Shown in pieces: positions 12,000 to 23,180 of a stretch of DNA of 64,000 nucleotides (the stretch's first letter is position 1; each line of letters starts with the position of its first letter). Origin of the DNA: Monoplex corrugatus (lineage: Eukaryota > Mollusca > Gastropoda > Littorinimorpha > Ranellidae); contig CM060312.1 of NCBI GenBank assembly GCA_030674185.1, positions 61,275,078-61,339,077 on the forward strand. The letters are read 5' to 3'. The notes under the pieces were generated by a model. It saw only the letters and a program-made list of their open reading frames with translations, searched no databases and was not told the origin of the DNA. A program made the position numbers and the translations under genes.

Positions 12000-12539
12000 T
12001 ACGCACTGTGGTGGCATTTTTGTTTGTTTGATTGCTTATTTTTAAGAAGGGGACTGAGTATGGGGGGTAAAACTCTCAACTTACCAGAGCGTGCGTCTTG
12101 ACTGCAATTCCATGTACATAAAAAGAGAAAGACTTTGAGGAGCCGGCCGCATGGCCAAGTAAAGTCAATGTGACTATACTTATTTTTAGAGCCATATGAG
12201 GTAGAAAGCAGGATTATCTCCAAAACTGAAATCTTTGAGAATGACAGTAGGGAAAAAAAAAAGGGGGGGGGGGGGGAGGAAGGGAGGAAAGAGTGGTAGG
12301 GGCTGGGGAGCAGCCCAGGAGATCCGTCCAGAACGCTGTGTCAGTATTCAGATCTTTTAGTGGGAAGGTCCTGTACTTCCAAAGCTGCGACTCGTTTTGT
12401 TTGGTGTAGAACCCGTCTCACCTGCTGCCTGGGAAAGCAGGAGGAGGCATCCATGCATATATGCAGAACTAGCCACCTGAACCTAAGGTAGCAGAACTCT
12501 CCAGAGTGTAGAGAAACTTTACACACACCTGGCCCAGTT
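12000..12539. other. Unassigned sequence
   Basis: Nothing recognised apart from an A/G run at 12252-12277. Confidence 0.4.
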
Positions 12540-12636
12540 ATTCATATCCATATTCATATTCTTATTCATATATTCACGTTCCTATTCATATTCACATTCC
12601 TATTCCTATTCATATTCACATTCATTTCTTTTTTCA
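12540..12636 (+). repeat. ATTC-rich short tandem repeat
   Basis: Irregular tattcatattcacattcc units. Confidence 0.75.
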
Positions 12637-13458
12637 CAGTGCATTTACCATGTGAAACTCAGGTTGCTCTCCCCTGTGAGATCGTGTCGCCGCAGTGCAG
12701 CGCCACCATTTTTTAACCAAGACTTTAGAAAAGCAAGAAGGCTTATTGGCCTTAAATGGGAGGGACCTGGGAAATCAATCTATCTGCATGATGTTTTATA
12801 CCATGGCAGCTGGATGAAAGCCCAGCACTTCACGATTTTCAACTGCTCTGGGATCTTAAGCATGCGCAGGCCAGAAGGCACACAGGTCCGACTTTTTTGT
12901 TGTTGTTGTTGTTGTTTTTGTACCCATCCGAAGGACTAGACGTTCAGTTCGATTTTCTTGTGGAATTAAGGAGAAAACAGGAGGCCTTATTCATTGGGAA
13001 ACAAACCCTGGAACCTCGAGTTCAGTTACTGGCGAACGTGTAAACCATTCAACCGCTCTTCTCCTTCACGAAATTAAATTGTGACGTCATTGTATGACGT
13101 CATGTTGGTGCAGTCAACCCCAGCGTAATGGGCACGTTTAGCGTTAAAGAACAGCGCTCTTGCATTAAAATTGAATTTTGTAAAAGAAGTTCTGGCGCTT
13201 ACATGCTAAAAAGTGTATATGGGATGCAAGCTGTTTCAAAGGTGGGTGTCATTCTTTAATGTTGGGCGAAATGACGTTAAAAACAACGTAGTCGGAAGAC
13301 TAGTGGAAGCTTCTTGAAAGAAATATGTTGAGAGAGAGAGAGAGGGAGGGGGGATTGGATTTAAAAACAATATAAAAAAGGCGAATAGCGTGTGAAGCGA
13401 TCGCTCATGGCACTGGTATCAACTCATGAATCAGTTCCTGCGATTTTAACAGGTAAAT
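12637..13458. other. Unassigned sequence before the mariner relic
   Basis: A 95-codon + frame (12652-12939) has no recognised domain and ends in a TTG repeat read as poly-Cys. tgacgtcat...tgacgtcat, two CRE-like palindromes, lie at 13082-13103. Confidence 0.4.
12950..13085 (-). repeat. Possible tRNA-derived SINE head
   Basis: The minus strand shows gagcggttgaatggttta and ctcgaggttccagggttt, which resemble Pol III A and B boxes at suitable spacing. No second copy was found in the window. Confidence 0.25.
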
Positions 13459-14018
13459 TTGGAATGAGACATATTGCAGCAAGGTGAGTCTTGTACTGTC
13501 TTACAGAAGATCTAAAAGAGCGTTCATATCACTGTTGCAGAGACAGTTAAACAGATACAACAGTGAGGGTGACAGCTTTTTAACGCAGACAGTTTCTGTT
13601 GACAAGACCTGGGCTAGAAACTTTGAAGCAGATTTAAATAGACAGTCGTCAAAATGGCACACTCCCATCTCTCCATGGCCCATCAAGTGCAGAAGAAAGC
13701 AAGGAAATTTAAAGATGATGGTGATAATATGCCTGTTATAACAAGTTTTGATGGCGTGCCACATTCCAGTGGGACAAACTGTTTATTAAGACTACAGCAT
13801 GGTGTTTTTGCTGAAAATACGAAGATTTGGGATCCGAAAGAAACGTGAAACACAGTTAAATGATTTGCCATTGATATTACATGGCAGCGTTATCTTGCCA
13901 CAAAGCAGAGAGGGTAACGTAGTTTATGGCATCATATCAATGGGACATTCTGCCGCACACCCTGCCTGTTTTCCAGATATGAGTCTGCCATACTTTGATC
14001 TGTTTTTGAATTTGAAAT
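13459..14018 (+). pseudogene. Degenerate mariner-like transposase
   Basis: Relic of a Tc1/mariner transposase in several frames. FGMRHIAAR then stop, then VLYCLTEDLKE, matches the mariner block around CARWVPxxLTxD, with TGG (Trp) replaced by TGA. After a frameshift, LLQRQLNRYNSEGDSFL, SVDKTWARNFEADLNRQS and KWHTPISP correspond to the LLxRYExEGxxFL, TGDETWVHHF and RQSMEWxHPxSP blocks and include the first catalytic Asp (VDKTW). Later IPVGQTVY-stop-DY and HPACFPDMSLPYFDLFLNLK match the VPxGQTVN and HPPYSPDLAPxDYHLF blocks. Stops, frameshifts and a missing middle Asp segment make it inactive. A TTC repeat follows; terminal inverted repeats were not found. Confidence 0.85.
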
Positions 14019-14027
14019 AATGAGTTT

Positions 14028-14175
14028 TCTTCTTCTTTTCATCATCATCATCATCATCATCATCTTCTTCTTCTTCTTCTTCTTCTTTTCTTCTTCTTCT
14101 TCTTCTTCTTCTTCTTCTTCTTCTTCTTCTTCTTCTTCTTCTTCTTCTTCTTCTTCTTCTTCTTCTTTCTTCTAA
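14028..14175 (+). repeat. (ATC)n(TTC)n trinucleotide tract
   Basis: About 145 bp immediately after the mariner relic; reads as poly-Arg/Glu/Asp on the minus strand but is not a gene. Confidence 0.9.
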
Positions 14176-14312
14176 CGTGGAGGTGACCAAGCAGGTTTAG
14201 TATATCAGCTTAAGTTCCCTAGCAGTGGGAATTTTGGACCTTTCCCACAGAAGGGAATGGGCCATTTTGGAGAAGGGATGTTAAGTCAGTATAATATATA
14301 GAAAGGTCCTGA

Positions 14313-14319
14313 CATTGTC

Positions 14320-14350
<31 letters not shown>

Positions 14351-14496
14351 AACATTTTTGTAGACATACTTTCACTATTTGTTGGATATCCTCGCATGGG
14401 CCGATGGCCAAAGCACAGTAAATCGTTTGAAGTGTGTAGTCACTCCTCAACGTCATTCTCTCTCTCTCTCTGTCTGTCTCTCTCTCTCTCTGTCTG

Positions 14497-14552
<56 letters not shown>

Positions 14553-14562
14553 CCCCCCCCCA
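14313..14562 (+). repeat. T run and (CT)n/C run
   Basis: About 27 T at 14319-14346; CT/CTGT at 14458-14550 ending in about 11 C. Confidence 0.85.
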
Positions 14563-14839
14563 ACTGCCACTAAAGTTCTTCGAAATTTGGCCTTATTTGC
14601 GTACAAAGCGCTTAGATTTAATTAGAATTAGTTTTTCCCGAAGGACGCAAGGCTCGAATATGAATAGAATGTTTATATCTTATGTTCTTTCCGCCTATTT
14701 GTTATGCACTTTTATAAAGCATTTCAAATTAGAAATATTGTTATTGCCTAGTTAATGTTTATATGATTGTGAGAATACATAATTATGTTCATCCCCCTTC
14801 TAAGGGGCTGTGACCTATATGAATATTATAAACTATCTG

Positions 14840-14860
14840 AAGTCTCTCTCTGTCTCTCTG

Positions 14861-14926
<66 letters not shown>

Positions 14927-15080
14927 TGTCACTCTCTCTCACTCTCTCTCTTTCTTTTGCTCTCTCTCTCTCTCTCGCTCTCTCTTCCCCCTTTCTCTCC
15001 CCTCTCTCTCCCCCTTCTCTCTCTCGCTCTTGCTGTCTCTCTCTCTCACCACCACCACCAACACCAAGACCACCACCACC
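14840..15080 (+). repeat. (CT)n(AC)n(CT)n(CAC)n compound tract
   Basis: CT to 14905, AC to 14927, CT variants, then caccaccaccaacaccaaga. Confidence 0.85.
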
Positions 15081-15539
15081 ACTCTGTACACACAAAAACC
15101 CGAGTCAATGAACCATCTGGATAAAGTAAACGGTGCTGTGATGAACCAGCGGTGAAGGTGGCCTCCTCCGTCGTGATTGATTCGGGATTTATTGCCTTCA
15201 AGTCTCGTTCTTTGTTTCTCGTCTTTTGGCACACTACACTGCCACTCCGCTACAGTTCCCTCGGTAATGAAACTCGTTCGTGGTAAATTGACGAACAGGT
15301 TCATTTTGAATTTTGACGTACCCATAAATTAGTCCCGAGAATTGTGGAGAGTGAGGGTGAGAAATGGGCAGGAGGTTTGGGTGAGGGGAGGAAGCCGAAA
15401 TTGAAGAAATGACGGGAACAAGAAGAGGAACAAGATGCAGAATGATGCGGGGAACAATTACAACGGTAAAGTCCTCGAAGATTTATAACGTACGAACACT
15501 CAGATCCGTCTATACTTGGTTGACATAAATAATATTTAA

Positions 15540-15721
15540 CCTTTTGACTCCCACACCCTATCCACCAACTGCAAAAACATAAACTTCGATTCCCTCACCC
15601 TATCCACCTTCCTGCAGGAAGCTGGTGGATAGGGTGAGGTAATCAAAGGGTTAAGTCTTTTTCTTTGCTAGCATGGTTGGCAATGCAGAATGCTGGTGGA
15701 CGGGGTGCAGGAGTCAAAGGG
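15540..15721 (-). mobile_element. TTAA-flanked nested-palindrome MITE, copy 1
   Basis: Flanked by TTAA at 15536-15539 and 15722-15725. Ends are near-complementary (cctttgactccc ... ggagtcaaaggg). The centre holds an inner palindrome around cctgcagg with ccaccttcctg/caggaagctggtgg arms. Oriented opposite to copies at 40644, 47725 and 57042. No coding capacity. TTAA target and CCC/GGG termini are the pattern of piggyBac-type elements. Confidence 0.75.
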
Positions 15722-15859
15722 TTAAACAAATAAACAGACAGAGAAACACATAAACCAAAAAGCCTGTATTCACTGTCTGTTTATCAGTGCAGATAGTTTC
15801 CCCATCGTCTGGAAATTACATTCACTGTCTGTTTATACAATCAAATAATTAATTTATTG

Positions 15860-16410
15860 TTCCCGTAGGGATGTCGGGTGCTCTGTCAGTACAAATAGTT
15901 TCCCCACCGTCTGGAAATTCTGTGCTAGAAATTTCCTCATTTACGTCAGTCTCTTTGTTTCTTCTTTCCTGCTTTCGTCTCTGTCATCCCTTCCTATCGT
16001 TTTCTGTCTTGCTGGTCATTCACCTGTATGTGTTCTATAAAGCCTTGCATACTTTCTTTTTCTCTTTGGTGATTGGGTACATGTATTGACTGCATGATGT
16101 TTGGCTCTAGGGAAATGTGATGTGCAAAAACAATTTTTGGTAATTTAGGCCATTTTTGTGTATGCTTTATTGTCCTTAGTTATGTTCTCATTTGTAATGA
16201 GTTTTTTTTTAAAGCCTTCTGGTGATAAATTGGATGGAATTGTCAACGCCAGGGGCGTATCCTTAGATTATGCGCACATTGATATGTGTACATAATTTTC
16301 TTTTCCAGCTACGTTTCGTCAGCCAGATTTTATGTACGTTTTGAAATGGTTATAGCTCTGATACGGTTCTGTGCAGTCAGCTGGTCTTTAAAGAATAAGA
16401 AAGAAGAATA
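15860..16410 (+). repeat. Dispersed family A copy 5
   Basis: Near full length: cagtacaaatagtttcccca, aattctgtgctagaaatttc, then tcaacgccaggggcgtat and a 3' tail aagaataagaaagaagaata. Confidence 0.7.
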
Positions 16411-16689
16411 AAAAATCGATCTATTTGGACAGAAGAATCAAAACATCTTAGATCAAACTTCAACCAGACAAAGTCTGTTCAGTGTATGTGCTACAGAAAA
16501 AGAGGAATGGAGGAATTGATGATACCACAGCTGTTACCTACAAAATGATTGTACACAGGAGATGCATCTGATTGTTGGAAGAGCTACACGCTGCGTTAGA
16601 GACCGGTGATCAGCTGAGGCAAGGTCATGTGATAATGGAAGAGACGGCATAACAAGTCGGTGGTACGGAACTTGCTGATTGTGATAGTG

Positions 16690-17300
16690 GGTTTCCCTCA
16701 CCTTGCTCTGTGCAGTGCGTAGTACCTTTTGTACCCTTTTTCCCCTGGTGACAGCTCAGTCGTGCTCAGTACAGTGCTTAGTACCTTTTGTAGAAGGTTT
16801 ACCTTGTTGACAGCCCAGTTTTGCTCGGTGCAGTGCTTATTACCTTTTGTACAAGGTTTACCTTGCTGACAGCTCAGTTTTGCTCTGTACAGTGCTTATT
16901 ACATTTTGTAGATCTCCTCCAGTGACAGCTCAGTTTTGTTCAATACAGTTATAACCTTTTGTAGAAGGTGTCCTTGTTGACAGGTCAGTTTTGCTCAGTG
17001 TAGTGCTTATTACTTTTTGTGGAAGATCTGCTCTGGTGACAGCTCAGTTTTGCTCAGTGCAGTGCTTATAATCTTTTGTAGAAGGTTTACCTTGCTGACA
17101 GCTCAGTTTTGCTCAGTACAGTGCTTACTGCCTTTTGTGGAAGATCTCTCTGGTGACAGCTCAGTCATGCTCAGTGCAGTGCTTATATCTTTTGTGGAAG
17201 GTGTCCTCTAGTGACTGCTCAGTGTGTTCAGTGCAGTGCGTATTACCTTTTGTAGAAAGTCTCCATTATTGACAGCTCAGATGACTTCAATGCGGTGCTT
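16690..17300 (+). repeat. Minisatellite, about 57-59 bp unit
   Basis: About 10 units starting gacagctcagttttgctcag, then tgcagtgcttattacctttt and gtagaaggtttacctt. Confidence 0.85.
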
Positions 17301-17419
17301 CTGACTGTGGATTCTGGCTGGAATTGATAACGAAATACTCTTATGGGTTTCTGAGTGAATCATGACATCATCTCTGTCAAGATTGGCAGCTTCTCTGTAA
17401 TTGGATGTGTGTGTGTGTG

Positions 17420-17465
<46 letters not shown>

Positions 17466-17497
17466 GTGTGTGTGTGTGTGGTGTGTGTGTGTGTGTG

Positions 17498-17537
<40 letters not shown>

Positions 17538-17652
17538 TCATGATGGATTCCTGCTAGTATTAGTAATGAAGTACTCTTTTGGGCTTCCGGGTGAATCGTT
17601 ACATCACCTCTGTCAAGACTGGCAACTGCTCTATAATTGTGTGTGTGTGTTG

Positions 17653-17715
<63 letters not shown>

Positions 17716-17787
17716 CCGGATTGTGTGTATGTGTGTGTGTACACGTATGCCACATTGTGTGTGTGTGTGTGTGTACACATATGCCAC

Positions 17788-17841
<54 letters not shown>

Positions 17842-17947
17842 ATTTATCATGATGGATTCTGGCTGGTATTAATCAGGAAGTACTCTTTTGGGCTTCTGAG
17901 TGAATCATTATATCACTTCTGTCAAGATGGGCAGCTGCTCTGTAATT

Positions 17948-18029
<82 letters not shown>

Positions 18030-18127
18030 ATGCGGATTTTGTGTGTGCGCGCGCGCGCGCGCGTGTGTGTGTGTGTGCTGGATTGTGTGTGTAGGTGTGT
18101 GCTGGATTTTGTGTGTGTGTGTGCTGG

Positions 18128-18174
<47 letters not shown>

Positions 18175-18190
18175 TGTGTGTAGTTTTTGA
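17300..18190 (+). repeat. Compound repeat: (GT)n blocks separated by a conserved spacer of about 100 bp
   Basis: The spacer (tgatggattctggctgg ... aagtactcttttgggcttct ... tgtcaagactggcagctgct) occurs at about 17310-17404, 17536-17640 and 17845-17948. Each ends in ctgtaattg and runs directly into (GT)n. The spacer plus GT tract is the repeated unit. Confidence 0.85.
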
Positions 18191-18420
18191 TTAAAAAAAA
18201 AGAATGCAAGGGAAAGAAAACGGCTCTACATGTATTGTTTTCAGTTGTTCACTACATGTGTTACCAGATTATCTCTGCGTGAGTGTCAAGCTGGATTTGA
18301 ACAAAGTGTTTCTGAGGGGTCTGTGTAAACAAATGTTTATTAGGCCACGCATGTCAAAACTCTGTGCATGTTGGGGTAATGATATGCGATGTTGGCATAC
18401 GTGATCTTGGATGCTTGCAG

Positions 18421-18720
18421 TTGCACACTCTGCCACATTCTTGTTGATTGTTACTTCTGTGTGTTTGTCGTTGCACACTCTGCCACATTCTTGTCAATTG
18501 TTACTTCTGTGTGTTTGTCGTTGCACACTCTGCCACATTCTTGTCAATTGTTACTTCTGTGTGTTTGTCGTTGCACACTCTGCCACATTCTTGTCAATTG
18601 TTACTTCTGTGTGTTTGTCGTTGCACACTCTGCCACATTCTTGTCGATTGTTACTTCTGTGTGTTTGTCCTTGCACGCTCTGTCACATTCTTGTCAATTG
18701 TTACTTCTATGTGTTTGTCA
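18421..18720 (+). repeat. 50-bp tandem repeat, six units
   Basis: Unit ttgcacactctgccacattc, ttgtcaattgttacttctgt, gtgtttgtcg; starts at 18421, 18471, 18521, 18571, 18621 and 18671. Followed by two copies of a 40-bp unit (cacaagaataggagtggtag) to 18790. Confidence 0.9.
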
Positions 18721-18827
18721 CAAGAATAGGAGTGGTAGAGGTGGTGTTATGTGTTTGTCACAAGAATAGGAGTGGTAGATGGTGGTATTGTGTTTAGTAA
18801 CTAACCTCGGCTGGAAACTCTGTGTGC

Positions 18828-19032
18828 GCGCGCGTGTGTGTGTGTGTGTGTGTTTTCACCCCCCCTCCCCCTTCTCTGATAGATAATAAATACATAGGCG
18901 AATTGAAACAGATAAATCCGCTTTGTTGGGAGCTGGAACGCCTTGCTTTCTCTCTCTGTCTCTTTCTCTCTCTGTCTCTCTCTCTCTCTCTCCCCTCTCA
19001 CTCTCTCACTTTCTCTCCCTCCTCCCTCTCTG
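18828..19032 (+). repeat. (GT)n and (CT)n tracts
   Basis: Short gcgcgcgtgtgtg run at 18826-18852 and a CT-rich tract at 18950-19032. Confidence 0.8.
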
Positions 19033-19059
19033 TAATGCTTATGAAGACCAGATTTGGGT

Positions 19060-19410
19060 TCTCTGTACACTCCTCGCTCTCTCGTTTCTTCCTCTGACTC
19101 TCAAGTTCATCACCAAAACCACTTCAAAAGAAAATGTCATTGCTTCCATTCCTAATGTCTGTATGGTCCTCAGCTCTGGAATTCCCTTCCAGATAATATC
19201 AGACGTTCTTCTGTTTCATCTTTTACATCCCATCTCAAGAACTTGCCTCTTCAGACGATGTTTTCTTGTCCAGAATCCTGTTTTGTAGCCTGAAGCTTTG
19301 ACCACTGTATGATTGTGACTAGGTTTGTGACTGTGAACGTGTGAGAGGGTGTCTTTGTAAGCGCCCAGATCTGTAGCTGAAACGCTGTATGAATAACAGT
19401 AATTACTATT
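19060..19410 (+). pseudogene. LINE 3' end (CR1/L2-like ORF2 tail plus 3' UTR)
   Basis: From 19171 the frame QLWNSLPDNIRRSSSVSSF, TSHLKNLPLQTMF ends at TGA 19291-19293. The PQLWNSLPxxIR...SFKxxLKxxLF ending is typical of CR1/L2/Jockey-type LINE ORF2. A short upstream stretch LVSSSDSQ may belong too, with a stop between. The 3' part ends in AT-rich sequence leading into the 74-bp duplication. Confidence 0.75.
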
Positions 19411-19555
19411 AGTAATATTAAAGTTATTCCTCTCGCAGGAAGTGTATAGGCCTAATTCGAAGCAAAATAAATGAAACGCATATTAGTAATATTAAAGTTA
19501 TTCCTCTCGCAGGAAGTGTATAGGCCTAATTCGAAGCAAAAGAAATGAAACGCAT
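19408..19555 (+). repeat. 74-bp direct duplication
   Basis: attagtaatattaaagttat ... atgaaacgcat occurs at 19408 and 19482 with a single difference (ataa/agaa) in most of its length, a recent duplication at the end of the LINE tail. Confidence 0.85.
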
Positions 19556-19559
19556 ATGT

Positions 19560-20262
19560 TGAACTGTGGGCCTGCCCACCATGTGTGAACAAAGGTTAAA
19601 TTATATTTGCCTCTGTCTCCTTGTCCATATGTGGTACATGTGCACGGCAGACTCCTTAAAGAACCTCTTAAAGAGACGTCCTACTGGATGCAATATACCA
19701 GTTTTTACAAGAGGTCAGTAGATTTCATCAGATATGATTCTACTCATGTTTTTTTCTTTAATTGCATTTTAGACTTGCAAGAATAACGGTGAGCTTGGTT
19801 TTTTAACTGTTGTCTTTTTACTTAAAGTTGGGTGTCTTTAACGTGGTGTAAGCCTTGATATGGGTCGAATAGTTGGTTGGGCTATAAGCAGTATGAATCT
19901 GAACCATGTGGTACATGTAGGTTCACTTACTGTGGGATTTACTCTTTTTAGCCAAACTGGCGTTTGTGTAAGCCATGCAGTCACTTGACTGCTTCGGCTG
20001 CTACAGTATACCACCGAGTGGGTTGGCCCATCGATCTGTGCAGGCTATAGCGCTAGCGTTGTGGTGGTGCATTGGTGGGAATGGCCATTGCCTCTCTGTA
20101 CACACGCATTCATCATTCTCAGCGATCTCTCTTGTCGTCTGTCCTCAGAGAAGGCATAAAAATATAATTTCTTCCGCCACCCCTCTTGCCGTCCGTCGCA
20201 CATCGTCTGTCTGTCTGTAAACCCATGTCGGCCCGTCAACTGCCTGCGAATATGCCTGCATT
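19560..20262. other. Unassigned sequence
   Basis: No gene or repeat family recognised; an 81-codon frame at 19975-20220 looks like chance. Confidence 0.4.
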
Positions 20263-20266
20263 TTAA

Positions 20267-20611
20267 CCATTTGACTAATGCACCCTATCAACCAACTGCA
20301 AAAACTTAACCCTTTGACTCCCTCATCTTATCCATCAGCTTCCTGCAAAGGGTTAACCCTTTGACTCCCACACCCTATCCACCAAGTGCAGAAACTTCAC
20401 CCTTTGACTACCTTACCCTATCCACCAGCTCCCTACAGGAAGCTGGTGGATAGGGTGAGGCAATCAAAGGGTTAAGTTTTTGCTTTGGTGGCATGGTTGA
20501 CAATGCAAGATGCTGGTGGACAGGGTATGGGAGTCAAATGATTAAGATTTTACTTTGTTAGCATGGTTGGCAATGAAGGATGCTGGTAGCCAGGGTGTAG
20601 GAATCAAAGGG
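20267..20611 (-). mobile_element. MITE cluster: copies nested inside one another
   Basis: About 345 bp between TTAA at 20263-20266 and 20612-20615. Contains at least three sets of ccctttgactcc / gagtcaaaggg ends, with further internal TTAA at junctions (for example gggttaaccc near 20350). Best read as one copy of the family inserted into another, then partly decayed. Confidence 0.65.
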
Positions 20612-20929
20612 TTAACGATGCCTACATTGTATGTCAAAACTCATCCTGCCTTGCAAACCTTCTGAGGATTTCAGGCCTCAAGGAGCTCCTGTCTTTTAAC
20701 TGTACCTCAGTTTTCTCTAACTACATCAGTACATGCGAAAAGAATTCCTTTTCTGTTTTTGGCCCAAAATTACTCGTATGGAGCTCACTCCTAGTGTCTT
20801 TAAGACAAAGCAGTTGTCTGCTTACTTTCAAAAAGCACCTTAAAGATTTATCTCTGTCAGAGGTATTCTAAAATTTATAGATTAATGCTCATGGCTCTTC
20901 TAGCTCCAGTCGTATTGTATTTTGATTTT

Positions 20930-21045
<116 letters not shown>

Positions 21046-21307
21046 AAAGATTGTATTTATCAGGTGATAATTTTTTGGGTAGTAATTTTAGTCCTTATTT
21101 ATCAGCTTTTTTTTTTTTTTTTTGCTTTTTTTTTCTATCGTAATTTTGTCTTAATATCACTACCACCTTTTTCTGATTTCATGCTGTACCTAATCTTGTT
21201 ATTTTAATGAACAATGTTTACGCTGCTTTGATGTATAGGTGTGTTTATCTCATAATATGCTCTCTATAATTTTCCATTGCTTTTATTCTTTCTCCCCATT
21301 TATAGCC

Positions 21308-21353
21308 GTGTGCGTGCGTGCGTGCGGGTGTGTGTGTGTGTGTGTGTGTGTGG

Positions 21354-21389
<36 letters not shown>

Positions 21390-21430
21390 TGTGTATGCGT
21401 GCGTGTGTGTGCGTGCGTGCGTGTGTGTCT
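21308..21430 (+). repeat. (GT)n/(GCGT)n microsatellite
   Basis: Mixed gtgtgtgt and gcgtgcgtgcgt units. Confidence 0.88.
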
Positions 21431-21519
21431 GTTTTAGCGCTTAGATTTGATTTTATCAAGATTTTGCGCTATATAAATAAAATATTGTATTGTATTGTAT
21501 TGTATTTGTGCTGCCTTAT

Positions 21520-22129
21520 GACATTGACTTTTTTTTTAATAAATTGCATCAAGCGTTGACTGACATGGACTGTTTTTACTGCACAAATAGAATCGTCATC
21601 ATCATCATCATCATCGTCATCATCATTATCATATTTATTTGGTGTGTGTGTTATTGTATATCACTGTGTCATTTCAAAATCATCCAGGACTTTAATCATA
21701 TTTGTGGACGTTCTTTAGTTTGATACTTTCAGTTTCATCAGTCTTTCCTTCAGATAGACTTGTGTAAGCTGAACTGTTGGCTGCAGGGACACAACTGCAT
21801 TGATTTTGATTGGGGCAGGCAGTACCAGTTCCCATGCTCCCCTCCCCCACTGCAGTTTCTGCCGTGCCAACTCCCATCCGTCTTGTCAGTTTGTCAGTCA
21901 GTCTGTCCGTGAATGCCGGATTGCGTTCTCAGGTTGATATTTATGCCAGACCCAGTTGCCAGCCCCAGTTCTCGCTCCATGTTGAAACTTAAGGCATGCT
22001 GAATTTTCGAAGAATTTATGCTATGTGAAGAACGTGGTGGATTCGGGGGTTTCTTTGGAGAAGCGTCAAACAGCTGCTTTTTACTTCTTTTTTTTTTAGT
22101 ATACATGTGCGTGCTTACTGGCTTAAATG
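21520..22129. other. Unassigned sequence
   Basis: Contains an (ATC)n run at 21596-21632; otherwise nothing recognised. Confidence 0.4.
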
Positions 22130-23180
22130 ATTGTCAGAACCTGTAATATTTTGATGGTTGGCAGATGTGTGTAATTTGTGGAAAGTTTTATGATTGACAC
22201 ATCTGTACTACTCAGATGATTGCCAGATATGTAAGAATTTAATGATAGGCAGATTTGTTAAATTTGGTCATTGTCAGGTATGTAAACGTACTAAAGTTGG
22301 CGCAGTTCTTTAAATTTTAACAGTGGCAGTTACATAAAACGTCAGTGATTGTTATATCAGTGAAAGTTTTAATTGCCGCTGCATGTAGATTCAAACTTTC
22401 AATGATGATTTCATGATTGGCAGATCTGTGACAGTTTAATGATTGGCAGATCCGTGAAAGTTTTACTGATTGGCTGATCCGTGAAAGTTTTAGTGATTGG
22501 CAAATCCAAGAAAGTTTAGTGATTGGCTGATCTGTGAGAGTTTAATGATTTGCAGATATGTGAAAGTTTAAATCGAAGTTTGGTTGATCAGTGAAAATTT
22601 TATGTTTGGCTGATCAGTGAAAGTTTGGTGATTCGTTGATCTGTAAAAGTTTGGTGATTGGTTGATCAGTGAACGTTGAATGGTTGGCTGATATGTGAAA
22701 GTTAGGTGATTGGCTGATCTGTAGAAGTTTGGTGATTGGCTGATCTGTAAAAGTCTGGTGATTGGTTCATCTGTGAAAGTTAAATGATTAGTTGATCTGT
22801 GGAGTTTAATAATAATTGGTTGATCTATGAACGTTGAATTATTGGTAGATATGTGAAAGTTTAATACTTGGCTGCTCTTGGAAAGTTTGATGATTGGCTG
22901 ATATGTGAAATTTAATGATTGGCTGATCTGTGAAAGTTTAATGAGTGGCTGATCTGTGAAAGTTGTGACTGATGCTGCTCTGTGAAAGTTTAGTGATTGG
23001 TTAATCTGTGAAAGTTTAGTAATTGGCTGATCTGTAAACAGTAAATGGTTGGGTGATCTGCGAATAGTTTAATGATTGGCAGATTTGTGACAGTCTGACC
23101 GGCTGGCTGATCTGTTAGGGTTGTTTAATGATTGGCTGGCAGATCTGTGAAAACTTAGTAATTTGCAGGTAATCTGGGGA
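22130..23180 (+). repeat. Degenerate 25-28 bp array rich in TGATTGGCTGAT, upstream of PFKFB
   Basis: About 35 decayed units of tgattggctgatctgtgaaa plus gttta. About 17 ATTGG (inverted CCAAT) cores occur between 22424 and 23135. It ends about 730 bp before the PFKFB ATG. Confidence 0.85.

Noticed and set aside
14100..14190. Arg-rich/Asp-Glu-rich minus-strand peptide
   Set aside because: Translation of a (TTC)n tract.
18421..18720. Three overlapping + frames rich in Cys and Leu
   Set aside because: A 50-bp tandem repeat read in rotating frames.
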